From positions 53,522,501 to 53,586,500 of the forward strand of contig CP136891.1 of assembly GCA_034359265.1 (NCBI GenBank): DNA of 64,000 nucleotides, in the 5' to 3' direction. Position 1 is the stretch's first letter. Every line of letters starts with the position of its first letter. The stretch is from Canna indica. Its lineage: Eukaryota; Streptophyta; Magnoliopsida; Zingiberales; Cannaceae. Of this stretch, positions 12,772-24,074 are shown piece by piece. The notes below the pieces were generated by a model that had not been told where the DNA came from, did not search any database, and saw only the letters and a list, made by a program, of their open reading frames with translations. Both the position numbers and the translations under genes were made by a program.

Positions 12772-13785
12772 CACTACAACAAAATCATTATATATCGGCT
12801 TAAAATTTTCGACCCTTATTGCAGGTGTCGAAATGTAAAAGATAGTAAAAAAATTTAATATTATATATTTTGAAGCCAATTACAAGCGTCGAAAAGATTT
12901 CGACACCTAACAGCAGGCGCCAAAAAAATTCCGCACATGCTGTTAGGAGGTGCTGAAATATTTTCGCACCAGGTAGGCACCAAAATGTTTCTGTGCCAAT
13001 TGGCGTGCTCACCCAAACAGGAGGGGGGAGATTTCCCACCTCCATTTTTTTTAATTTTTTTTTTAATTTTTAATTTTTATCTATGACTTCTATTTATATC
13101 CTTCTTCCTTCATTTTTTTTCCCTCCCCTCTTCTTTCTCACGTGTTCTTTCTTCTATCATTTATTCCTCAATTTATTCCTTTTATTTCTTTTACATTTGT
13201 ACTTATTTTTTCCTCTATTTTTTTTTACAGGTTATGAAGTTTGTTCAAGGTATCAAAGGTTAGTAATATACTTTTTTTAACTTTTATTTATATCATAATT
13301 TCTAAAATTTATAACTGATTTAATATATATTTTTATTATTTTAGTTTCGAGCAAGTGCGAATCTACGTCACACCTGCTCGTATCCGCGGCTTCTCCATGG
13401 AGCAGCTCGAGCATATCGATTTCCTCTACAGAGCGAAACTCGAGCAAGCACGAAAACTCGCCTGCTCGAATTCTACCTTACGCGGAATTGGAATTCTGCG
13501 TGCGGTGGAAATTGAAAAGGCGTAGATTCATGGATTTCCACCGCATGCGGAATTCCAATTCCGCGTACGGCGGCTCCTTGGATTTTGTTGCATTGCCGGT
13601 ATGTTAAAATAGTTTTTTTTTAATTTCAACGCCTGAGCAGACATCAAAATGTTACATTTCGGTTCTCGTCATTGTCTACTCCATTTCAACACTTTTGATG
13701 TCGTCCATATGCACGTTTTGGCTGGTGTTGGCATCGAAATTTTTACAGTGAAGAGGCGTCGAAATTAAGCTGGTTTGTTGTAGTG
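12772..13785. mobile_element. Small non-autonomous CACTA element inside the LINE
   Basis: A 1014-bp element that starts CACTACAACAAAA and ends TTTGTTGTAGTG, flanked by the 3-bp duplication TAG at 12769-12771 and 13786-13788. Removing it and one TAG restores a continuous LINE reading frame across the junction, which proves insertion. Subterminal sequence carries repeats of a gtcgaaa / ggtgtcg motif. No transposase is encoded. Confidence 0.85.
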
Positions 13786-14533
13786 TAGATTACTATCTCT
13801 GGGGGCGCCTTGTGCTTATTAATAGTGTCTTGAGTAGTTTACTAGGGTACTTCCTCTCAATTTTCCGCGCTCCAAAATGGGTCCTTAAATCGATTGATGT
13901 GAGGCGTAGGTCCTTCTTGTGGTCTAGTTCAAATGATTCTTCAAATTCTAGGCCCCTGGTTTGTTGGAGTGACGTCACCCGCCCCAAGCAGTTCAGTGGT
14001 CTTGGAATTCTTGATTTAGATAAGCACAATCTAGTGCGACTGGCTCGTTGGTGGTGGTCGATTGCTTCGGGAGTGAGTATCCTTTGGGTTGATATCGTCA
14101 ATATCAAATACTTCAAGCGCTTGAATTGGTCGAGGAGACATAACACATACAATTAGTTGGTCAGCAACTTGGAATGGAATTATGGTGGCAAAGGAGCCAT
14201 TTTTACTCAGCATTGAAACTTCGCTTAGGAATGGAGCCTCCACCAGTTTCTGGAATGCCAATTGGGCCAATTACCGATGTTTGGTCTCTACTTTTCCTGA
14301 CCTTTACAAAGCTTGTCGGAATCGGAATGCTAGTGTAGCATCGACTTTCGACGGCTTGGCCAATAGATGGTCTCTTTCTTGGAGAGAGCAGGTGGACCTA
14401 GAAAGGGGGGCAGCTCCGCTTCATTTAATTCAGGGCTTTCACAGCTTCGAACGGCTCCCGACCGAATTATTTGGAGATGGGAAGGGAACATATGCTTCTC
14501 AACAACATCTCTTTAGCACTTGCTCATGGACGC

Positions 14534-14553
14534 GGGGGGGGGGGGGGGGGGGG
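14534..14553 (+). repeat. Run of 20 G
   Basis: Twenty consecutive G inside the LINE remnant. It could form a G-quadruplex, or its length could be a sequencing or assembly artefact. It adds to the frame disruption of the LINE. Confidence 0.8.
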
Positions 14554-15152
14554 AGTTGTTCTCCACCACAAGACCACCACTTTTGTCTTCAATATGGCAA
14601 GGTAAATTATTGCTTAAATTGAAGGTGCTACGACTGGGTGTAGTTTCTCAATAGCTACAGATGTGTGTTTTGCAAGGAGGACGGAGGAAACCTATGATCA
14701 TCTATTTGGAGCACGCTTGCCATCAATCATCGGGGGATGGAGATCGTTCTTGAGCAAGACAAGGCATAGCTTCTTCCATTTGGTGTTGTCTTCGAGGTAT
14801 TGTTCACGTATTGGATCTAGAGCATAAAGAGGCATCACAATGACCGGGTGTTGGATGGTGTGGTCCGCTTGAAATTGGGCCATCTTCAGAGAAGCTCGGA
14901 TCTAAATTCCGGAGATCATCATTCGTTCTTGTTCCTTTTGGTCCCGTTTAAGTCTACTAGTGTAAGGTTCTTGATTTCGCCCCATATGTAAGGGTTTTTA
15001 TTTCTTGTTTAGTTAATTTTCTGGGCTGGTGTTCTTGCGAGCACCACCCATGCGACATGTATTGTACCTTAAATTGTTTTAATTCTTATGAAATGCTTCG
15101 TGTGATCATCGGCCTCACTTCACCTCAACAAATTATTATACTAAAGGCGTAA

Positions 15153-17394
15153 GATTAATTGACAAAAAATATAACAAAGCTGAGATACCCTGACAGAAAG
15201 AACGAATATAGGAGCTCGTAATAATAAAATTATAATTTTTTGAGTATGTATAGGGGTTGAAATGAAAAGTCGAACTTTGTGGGGGCGTGCACGGGATAAA
15301 TATCATGGAGAGCTTTTGATAATGTCCACTTAGTTTGCCTTGACGCATAAAGCGATGGTTCCAAACAGTGAGTGAGACTTTTGAGAGTGTAGTATTTTAT
15401 AATTTTATAATTTTATTTATCTATTTTTAGATGCACGAGAAATTTGCCTTTGATTATTATGCTCCTCTAACTCAAAATGACTAGCTAGGGTTGCTTGCAG
15501 TTGGCTATTTGAGTAGGGAATTGATGCAAAGTGATCAATGTTGGACTCAAAGCATGTACGCATGGTTAAGCCAATTGGTGGGTGGTGTCATTTTATGAGT
15601 CTAACTAATAGACTAGTGTTGAGGGAGACTAATCATGGACATATATAATAGGTTTAATTTCAAATTGGCCCATGGAAATTTTTTTCTATATATGTGTTCA
15701 TCTAAGATTTTCAAATTAGGTTGTGATCTTAGTTTTGGCGATAATAAATAAGTTACTAATGTATGCATTGAGTAGTCATTTTCACGTTTGACAATGATAA
15801 ATATGTGACGCCCACGCCCGCAATTGAAAGGATCAAAAAGGACAGAAATCAAAGATGTCACTAGAAAGATAAAAAAATATTAATTGAACATTAGATTTTG
15901 GGTTTGAGTTAGTGTTATAATCCTTAGATGCTTCTTGATAAGGATGTTCAACTAACTCTAAGCCTCAAATGTAGAACGTACTGACGCCTAACTAAATTGA
16001 AAATTACCATACTGACATTTTCGACCAAAGAATAGATCCATCGACATTCGACTAGACAAGTGATCAATAGATGTAATGACTCTTTTAATTTTCAACTGTT
16101 GTGACTTGTGTTTCATGAGCCTTGTATTAATAAAACTCTATATATTCTGCATATATGTTTGCCTTTGTTAACACTTCATGAACCTATTGAGCCACTTGAT
16201 ACACCATTGTTGAGCTTTATTGAGTTATTTTCTTGAGAGATAACTCAAAGTCTAATCTTCTAGAGATTCATCATGAGGCATTGAAGGATTGGGAGACTAC
16301 TTGAAGGAGCTAAGTTGTATCCCGTACATGTTTTGCTCTATTTAGTTGTATTTTAAATTCTTTTTATTTGAATTAAAGCTTATTTGATAGACCTAGGATT
16401 GTAGGTCTAAGGTTGAGTGATTGCCTTGATGATGTAAAGGCAAACGTGTATTTGTAAATTGTTAGTGGAGGTTGCTTCCTTGGTCCAGAGGCATGTGAGG
16501 TTCCTTTGGTGTTTAGGGTTGTTGGCTCTAATTGTAAATCCTTTTGGAGAAAATATTTATGCTAGTGAATTGAGTTTGAAATTCTTAACGGAGTGGTTAG
16601 GTAGGTTGATGAAAGACTACAAGATTGTGTTTGCTTCATGGGATAAGGGATGAATTTTAATCCTTTATAATTTGTTTGGTGCTTGGTTTAAAAAAATAGG
16701 ATTAGTGGAATATAAAACTATTGTCATCCTGTAAATCAGATAAAAAAAATTTGAATTTTTTTCACTCATTTATTACTTGCTTTGCACTTACTTGAAATAT
16801 CAAGATTGTCATTTACATTTACTTAAGTACAAAATCTAGCATTTAGTTTCGCATTTGCTAGTACACAGTATTCACCCTACCGGTAGTGTGCTCAAAGTTG
16901 TATCTATAATTTATTTTGTCTCAGTTTAATTCAAATATTTTTGAAAAATTATTTTAATAAGATTCTTATAATTTAATTATGAATTCATTTCATATATTTA
17001 TAGATGACATAGTTTTTAATCACTTTTTTTGCTACAACAAATAATAAAAATATCGACACCATTTGTATTTATCATATTGAAGCCAATGGGTGAAAATTTA
17101 CAAATCGGTGCCTAAAATGCCAGTGTTACTACTATAATGATATTAGGAATAACTGTATCCAATATTATGAAAATTAAAAAATCTATAATTGAATTCAAAT
17201 TGCAGTTGAATTTAAATCTGAATTCAAATTCATTCAATTCAATTGAAAGTACATATATCAATAGTTTATATATAAATAGTATATGTAAATCTATATAATT
17301 AACATTTAGATTAATAGATAATATATATAGTTTATAAATATATAAGTATATATTATCTTTTTTGAAGATTTACATAAATTCAACAATTATGGAA
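15153..17394. other. AT-rich noncoding stretch with old transposon remnants
   Basis: No gene is visible. Around 16380-16620 the sequence resembles the 3' part of the LTRs found at 30648 and 37049 (gacctagg, taggtctaaggtt). At about 16628-16760 a degenerate relative of the MITE at 2677 begins gtttgcttcatgggataagg. At about 17032-17110 a remnant starts ctacaacaaata and continues with tcgacacc, like the end of the CACTA element at 12772. The rest is simple AT-rich sequence. Confidence 0.45.
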
Positions 17395-18606
17395 ACATGA
17401 TGGAATTTCGTGCTTCTAGACCAGCCTACACCTGCTCAAACAAAAGAGCACATCCTCATCGTATATCAAAAAATTTTGGATCGCTTTCTCGCCACCTCAG
17501 ATTGGCATGATTTGTGGAAGAATCGGTAATCTATTCATTTGGAGGTTATTAGCAACAATCACTCTCCCCTCCTTCTGCAACGGATTGAGTTCAAAAAAGG
17601 ACATCTTGTTTTAAATATGATAAAAGGTGACTTTCTATTCGTCAGCTTGATGCCCTCACTATTGGTATTTGGAACGTTAATATGAATGGCTCTCCTCAAT
17701 TTCAAATCCACTACAAACTGAAAGCTCTCCGGGCTAACATTATCTCTTGGCTCAAAGTTAATAAGATTAATTCTGAAACTAGAGCATCTATTCTATAGCA
17801 ATAGCTACTCTCCTTCTCAAATCAGCATGATGTAGACTCCTTGAATCTTCTTAGTTGTGTCGAGCTAAAACTTCGAAAAGCCATCCATGATGAAGAAATT
17901 TTCAGAATGCAAAAATTCAGAATTAAATGGCTTTTAGAAGGAGATAGAAATACCTTTTTTTTTTTATGTGACCACCCGCATTCGAAGAAACTACAATAAT
18001 ATCAAATGACTCAAGAACAATGCTGGTGCATGGGTTGAAGGTTCTGCTTACGTTGCTGATGTAGCGCAGGATTATTTTCAGGCTTTATTTTGTTCCTCCA
18101 ACCCCTTTGATACAAGAATTCCATTTACTTGTAAGAAAGTTACTTACAAAATCAATAGTTGGCTCCTTCTGCCGATTTCAAGTGATGAAACCAAACAGGC
18201 AGCCTTCTCCTTAAACCCAGACAATGCTCTTGGTCCTGACAGATTCACTTGACATTTTTTCGTCATTATTGGTATCTTATTGGTTCAGAAATTACTAAGG
18301 CGGCTGCAACTTTTTTCTAAAGCATCAAGATTTTACAAAGTCTCAATCATGCTTCTATTGCACTCATTCTTAAGACGAAGGTAGTTCAGGGAATACAACA
18401 CCTTCATCCAATCAGCCTCAGTAATTTTATTTATAAAAGAAATTCAAAGATTATTGTCAACCAACTGCAGCCTATAATGGACCTCATTATCTTGAACAAT
18501 CAATGTGCTTTCATCAAACACAGGTTGATATCAAACAATATTCTCCTTGCTCATGAACTCACTCATTACATCAAGACAATGCAAAAAACAAACACTCATG
18601 AAATGG
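17395..18606 (+). mobile_element. Decayed L1-type LINE fragment (EN-RT linker and RT N-terminal)
   Basis: Plus-strand remnants typical of plant L1 elements. The phrase FRIKWLLEGDRNTFFF (near 17920-17965) matches the linker before RT, and NPDNALGPDRFT (near 18215-18250) the RT fingers. QLQPIMDLIILNNQCAFIK follows near 18460-18520. Several stops and frameshifts are present. The copy ends abruptly at about 18606, where unrelated sequence begins. It covers the half of the ORF missing from the LINE at 12.2-15.1 kb, but its position and order show it is a separate copy. Confidence 0.65.
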
Positions 18607-19066
18607 CAATTGTTCCTGCATGAGGATCGGAGTAATTTGGTCTGGTTCGGTGTCTCTCCAGGTTAGGTTCAATGTTGGCGATGGGGGAGGGGGGGGGGGG
18701 GCTGCAAAAGAGACTCTGACGCTCAAGTCAATGGGACTCCAAGGTGGAGGTAATGAAAATTGTAATTATAGTTACCTGATGCATGTCGTGTCTGTATCTA
18801 TTGCAAGTGGAGGTGCTGACGCCGCCCGATAATCTCGCAAAGATGTTGACCAGAATGGGTCGAGGCCAATCCCGGAGATGACGGGTTTGTAATGGTGTAT
18901 CCCTCGTGATAAGAAATGGTGTGGACATCCATGTATGGCCGTGTGGGGTTCTTGGGTGGAGCCGTCTGGCTCGAGTGTAATCCGAGGGTATAGTCTGGCG
19001 ATGCCCCTTGGGCAGGGCCGTTTGGTTCGACTCGAGATGACTAGTACGTGGGGCGCTGTTGGGTCT

Positions 19067-19397
19067 TGTTAAGAAATTAGTAGACTTAACTCACCCCAAA
19101 AGCTAGCTTCTGGGGAGAGAATTGTCCAAACTATTTAAAAGCTATCTTGGTCATATTTTAACCAATGTGGGACTTTAACACATCCCCCTCACGCCCAGTA
19201 TTGGACATCTGGAGCGTGGAGTTTTGTAGGACTGTACATCTGCAGGTGGCACAATATCAACCACATGATAGGCTCTGATACCATGTTAAAAAATTAGTAG
19301 ACTTAACTCACCTCAAAAGCTAGCTCATGGGGGGAGGATTGTCCAAACTATTTAAAGGCTATCTTGGCCATATTTTAACCAATGTGAGACTTTAACA
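19067..19397 (-). mobile_element. TRIM (terminal-repeat retrotransposon in miniature)
   Basis: Two 114-bp LTRs (19067-19180 and 19284-19397) start TGTTAA and end TTAACA. They enclose a 103-bp interior. On the minus strand the interior begins with TGGTATCAGAGC, the primer-binding site for initiator tRNA-Met, directly after the right LTR, and ends in a purine tract (gtgaggggga) before the left LTR. Flanks ggtct and agtcc may be a decayed 5-bp duplication. There is no coding capacity; it would need enzymes from another LTR element. Confidence 0.85.
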
Positions 19398-20610
19398 AGT
19401 CCAATCGGTCCGGGTTGAATAGTTTTGGTCCAGTCCACAACCCTAGAGCTCAGTCGAAGTCAGTAAGACTGTGTGCCAAGCCCTTAAGTGATGCCAACTT
19501 TTTGGCCTCGGTTGGTCACGTGGTGAGTGCACATCTTCTCATGTGCAGTTTCGATATCCGGGCTGGATGTGATGTCAGTGTGAGTTCCTCCGAATGCCTG
19601 CCACCTGTATGGTAGATATGTCTTGGCAGAAAAGTAATCATAAAGATTCAGTAGGCGATTCCCAAAGCATTTTAGTGCCAAATGCAAGTTGGCAGAAAGT
19701 GGTTTCGTGGATCCGTCAATTACGGTGACGATTCTTGTTCTGGGCTTATAAATAGCCCCCTTGCCTACTGTGTGTTTTGAAAATCATAGACTGGGAAGTG
19801 TCGAAGACTACAGTCCCTCCGGGGATCGCTTTTGTTCCATTGGCGAATGGTTCGCTAGTTGTTGTGGGTTTGTACCATTGGGCTTAAAGATGGAGGCGAA
19901 AGAAGGAATTCAAAGTGTGGGTCTGTACCATCGGGCTTATGGCGAAGCCGTCTCCTTGGTACATGCGTCGAGGGAGGCGTCATGTTGGCTGGAACCTTGT
20001 TCATGGTCTTAGTTTATCGTGTCGATGCTTTGAATTCCTTTTTTGCGTATACTCTACTCCTGGATTGCAGGAGGCTCTACGATCAAGTCTGTGTTTGGCG
20101 TTAAATCCTGGTAGAGCCCTGAGCTGGAGTTCTTCTCTACACAGCTTGTTCAGTGATGAAGCTGTTCCTGGAATACTTTCCAAGTAGATGCTTCGCCAAT
20201 AGTTCATTTGTTTTTCGTAGATGATTAGCCTTTTATGGGTTTATAACTGTAAAATACTCCCTTTGGGGGCTTTATGAATAAAAAGGATGCCTTTTGTATT
20301 CATCCCTTTTATGTTTCTTTGCCGGGATTGATCAGCTCTTTGATTTGTGGAAGCTTGTTATCTGCATGTATTGGTTAGAAGAATATCTAAACTTTGTGTT
20401 GCATGTCTAGTGTTTGTGAGTAAGGCGCCAAAGCCATTTATAGCGGTGTGACGAACATTAAGGCGGATCGGTGAAAACCGAGTCTTGATCGTATAAGGGC
20501 GTTGAGGCCGAAGGTGGTGGCTTTGGAGACCAAGGATTGTGCTCAGGGGTCATGCACGAAGAGTTGTGTAGGGGCTTTGAGGCCAGAAATGGCGGCTCTA
20601 GCCGATGACC

Positions 20611-20915
20611 AGACTCGGTGAAAAACAAGCTCGCGAGAAGCGCGCTTGGGGTCATTTTGCTCGTTTAGAGCATGCTAGGCTGAGCCAGAGGTCACGTTTA
20701 GGGCCGAGGGCCAGACTCGGTAAAAACCGAGCTCGCGAGAAGCGTGTTGGGGTCATGTTGCTCTTTTAGAGTGTGGCGGGTTGAGCTAGAGGCCACATTT
20801 AGGATTGAGGACTAGACTCGGTGAAAACCAAGCTCGCGAGAAGTACGCTTGCGGTCGTTGAGGGCATACGAGCCCGAGATAGGCACCGAGGCCGACAAGC
20901 CAGATTGGTGGAAAT
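20611..20915. repeat. Tandem repeat, about 102 bp, three copies
   Basis: Units begin agactcgg(t)gaaaaac at 20611, 20713 and 20814. The shared core is gctcgcgagaagcg followed by a gggtcat and cacgttta/cacattta segment. The third copy is shorter and more diverged. A related accgagtcttga block lies near 20477. It is probably part of a retrotransposon LTR or untranslated region. Confidence 0.7.
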
Positions 20916-22900
20916 CGAGTTCTAGTCATCGTATGAGGTGTTGAGTTTGAGTTTAGACTGGTGGAAATCGAGTTTCAATTGCTTGTGCACTTGATAACGC
21001 TGAGGGAGGATTAGCCGAGGAGGAACGACACGCTACGTGGGTCAAAGGCCGCTTGTGAGACCGTGTAAATTTCTCCTATAAAGTATGCAATGACTGCAAG
21101 GGATGTTAGACACAAAAGACATGTGCATAATATAAAGAATAATTTCATTGTAAAATACATCATAGAATGAATAATTTCATTGTGAAATATCATAAAGATA
21201 CATCTTTTAAATCTACCTGGATCGGAGATGTGCTCCAGAATCTCACCTCGTTTAAGGTAATTGATATCGGGAGTTCTCCAATCTGTGCCTTGTTTGACTG
21301 TTTGGATCTCGCCCAAGGCGTCGACTGGTTGGATGCTCGGATGTCTAAGGACTTGCTGAATGACCGACCCGTTGTTTTGAGGCTTTTTGGTGCTAGCAAG
21401 CTTGGATAGCAGGTCGTCCCTAGTGTTTTTCTTACCGAGGTATATGCTGAATCACACAACTATCAAAGTTAGTGATTAAAGAAAAGTACTAGTGTGAGTT
21501 CCCTTTCGAGGGAGGGGTCATTGGCTTGGCAGGTGCAGTTGACTTGTCCTATGACAAGTTGTGAGTCGCTTTTTATGACAATGTTTCGAGCATTCACTTC
21601 ATGAGCAAGTTTTAGCCCAGGGATCAAAGCTTCATATTTTGCCTGGTTGTTGCTGACTTTGAATTAGAATTGATGAGACTGTTCCAGGGCGATTCCTTGG
21701 CCATTTTATAGAATGATGTCTATATTTTGCCCCGTACCCTTTTTCATTGGAGGCGTTGTCCACAAAATAACGTCCAGGTTTCCTCCAATTTAGGAGTATC
21801 TTCTTGGTTGGTGAATTCGGCAACGAAGTCGACTAGAGCCTGGGTCTTTATGGGACCCTTGGGTTGGTATTCGATGCTGAATTCTGAAAGTTCCATCGAC
21901 CAAGATATCAGTCGTCCTGTGAGTTCGGGTTTAGCCAGTACCTGCCTGGTTGGTTGATCAGTGCGCACCTAAATGTGGTGGCTCTCGAAATGCGGCCTTA
22001 GTCTTCGAGCCGAGATGACCAGGGCGAAAGAGAGCTTTTCAAGCCTCTAGTACCTGATTTCTGGTCCTTGGAGGACTTTGTGGGCGAAGTAGATTGGCTT
22101 TTGATCTTTTTCTTGCTCTCGGATTAGGATCGAGCTGACGACATTCTCCATGATTGTGAGGTAAAGGAACATGGTTTCTCCTTACCGCGGTTTATCCAAA
22201 ACTGGCGGGTTAGCAAAAAAATGTTTTAATTCTTCGAATGCTTGTTCGCATTTTTCATCATAGTGGAAATTTTGCTTTTTTCGTAAGATCTTGAAGAAGG
22301 GAGCGGCTCGGACGACCGAGCTGGAGAGGAATCTAGAGAGCACTCCTATCCTCCCTTTGACTTGTTGTACCTCGTTGATGTTACTTGGGCTCTACATCTC
22401 TTGAATGACTCGACATTTCTTCGGATTAGCTTTTATCCTTCGATGTGTCAGCATAAAGCTGGGGAATTTGTCACCCTGCACTCCGAAAGTGCACTTTTTC
22501 GGATTTAATCTCATGTTGTAGTGTTTGAGCTGGCTGAAGATCTCGATGAGATCACCACAATGATCTCCAATGGCTGGCGTTTTAGCTACCATGTCATCGA
22601 CGTACGCCTCCATGTTATGACCAATTTGCTTTTCGAATACTTTGTTCATTAATCGCTAGCATGTGGCTCCCGCGTTTTTAAGTTTGAAGGGCATTACCCT
22701 GTAGTAGAGGTTTGCATGCTCGGTGGTGAAGACCATTTTTTCTTCATCGTCAGGGTGCATTCGGATCTGATTGTAGCCTGAATAGGCATCCATGAAACCC
22801 AGATATTGGTATCCTGAGGAGCCGTCGACAAGTTTATCAATGCTCGGCAGTGGGTAGGAATCTTTTGGGAAGGCTTTGTTGAGGTCGGTGAAGTCGACTA

Positions 22901-24074
22901 TGTTGGCCTAAGGTTTTCAACCTTGGTTACCATCCTGATTTTGATGATAACAAACTTATTCTAATGAATTTATCAAGTGTTTGATCTCAGGTTGAGGTTA
23001 CGATATGCGCGCGAACTTCGTTCGGAGAAAGTCCAAAAATTGGCAAAAATGGCTCCGTCGTCGATCGAGTAGAAAATCTAGAGTTAGGAATAGATTTCAT
23101 GTAATATGACTCTAGGATTATGTCCCAAGCCAAATTGTAATGTTATCCATGTCCAGACTTGGTAATATAACCCGGAAACGAAGCGTGCAAGAAGAAGACT
23201 AAAAAAATCAACCTCAGCCCAGGTTCGGTCGATCAGTCGGTCGACCGAATGTGGTCCGAAAGTGGCAGAACGCCTCCGATCGCTCAACGGTCGATCAGTC
23301 GGTCAATCGACGATCGACCGGCAAGCGATCGAGCGTCGCGAACGGGCAACAAAATGCCCGTTGGGCGCCCTAGCCGAGTGAAGGGTTATAAATACCACTC
23401 ATAAACCTCCTCCCCAGCTGTTGAGAACTTCATTGAGCATATCCTTTGAGATTACAAGCTTAAAGGAGTTGATTTAAAGTCCTAATCTCCGTTTCCACAC
23501 TCTTAATCCTTCCTCACTTCATCAAGCTTGGTCTTCACCGAGAAATCCATACTCGAAGCCTTGAAGTGCTCAGAGGAGACGCGTTTGAGCTACATCAAGT
23601 ATTGTTTTACATTTAAGCTACATTTATATTGTTTTCATCTTTCTTTGTATCGATTTTTAGGGTAGCTTGCAAGGTGTGCGTGTAAACACCTTGGTGTCTT
23701 GTAGATTATTATTTTTGCTAGAGAATAGGTGTTGAGGCTCGCCTCTAGGGTTGAGGGATAAGTCATCATTGTATTCTTAGAAAAACTGTAAATCAATAAA
23801 GTGTTAAGGTTAGAAATCCTTGGTGATGAGCCAATGTAGTGGAGTAGGCGGTGTTGGCCGAACCACTATATATTTCGTGTTTGCATTGCTATCTTGATTG
23901 CTCAATTTGATGTTCACTTGTGCTTGATATAATTGTGATTGCATCTAGTCGCACTAAGAATCAAGTAACTTGAATCGGGTAATTGAGTTGATTAAAATCG
24001 AAAAGAATTTAATTAATCATAAAAGTAGATACATACTATTCAACCCCCCTTCTAGTGTGAGTATTTGTTCAACA
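22901..24074 (+). mobile_element. Solo LTR inserted in the gypsy RT
   Basis: A 1174-bp unit starting TGTTGGCC and ending TTCAACA, flanked by gacta (22896-22900) and gacga (24075-24079), a 5-bp duplication with one change. On either side the gypsy RT frame breaks and resumes. Inside are TTTTGATGATAACAAAC near the start, a cluster of GTCGAC/GATCGA palindromes (23215-23330) and a TATA box, tataaata, at 23387-23394. No internal domain is present, so LTR-LTR recombination probably removed it. It is related to the LTRs at 30648 and 37049. Confidence 0.8.
23215..23330. repeat. Palindromic GTCGAC/GATCGA cluster upstream of an LTR TATA box
   Basis: Several overlapping short palindromes (ggtcgatcagtcggtcgacc and variants) lie about 60-170 bp upstream of the TATA box of this solo LTR. 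The same kind of cluster occurs at 27540-27835, 30995-31345 and 37395-37710. Location and repetition suggest a promoter-proximal element of the LTR; no function is shown. Confidence 0.65.

Larger units (their letters stand above)
12195..15152 (+). mobile_element. Decayed L1-type LINE (RT C-terminal half to 3' end)
   Basis: Plus-strand reverse-transcriptase remnants with stops and frameshifts. An eroded YADD region (reads AYDFLVF) lies near 12487. Thumb-domain sequence with KYVGLPLRD follows at 12655-12690, then RLTSWKG up to the CACTA insertion, and the frame resumes as INSVLSSLLGYFLSIF at 13812. A zinc-binding zf-RVT-like segment (CVFCKEDGG) is near 14672. A near-identical 24-25-bp sequence flanks the unit (12195-12219 and 15129-15152; one substitution and one 1-nt gap) and is a good candidate target-site duplication. 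No poly(A) tail is visible before the right copy, which is unusual. The endonuclease and first half of RT are absent, so it is 5' truncated. Confidence 0.7.
18607..21210. other. Noncoding LTR-like sequence next to the gypsy remnant
   Basis: No protein match is visible. The region is moderately GC-rich, has a TATA box (tataaata, 19747-19754) on the plus strand, a poly(A)-like aataaa near 20277, a TRIM at 19067-19397 and 102-bp tandem repeats at 20611-20915. This fits an LTR plus untranslated region, possibly of the gypsy element whose pol begins at 21211. The TATA orientation is opposite to that pol, so the assignment stays open. Confidence 0.4.

Noticed and set aside
19761..20187. Three overlapping plus-strand open frames near 20 kb
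   Set aside because: No domain is recognisable, they overlap in different frames and lie downstream of an LTR-type TATA box; more likely LTR sequence.
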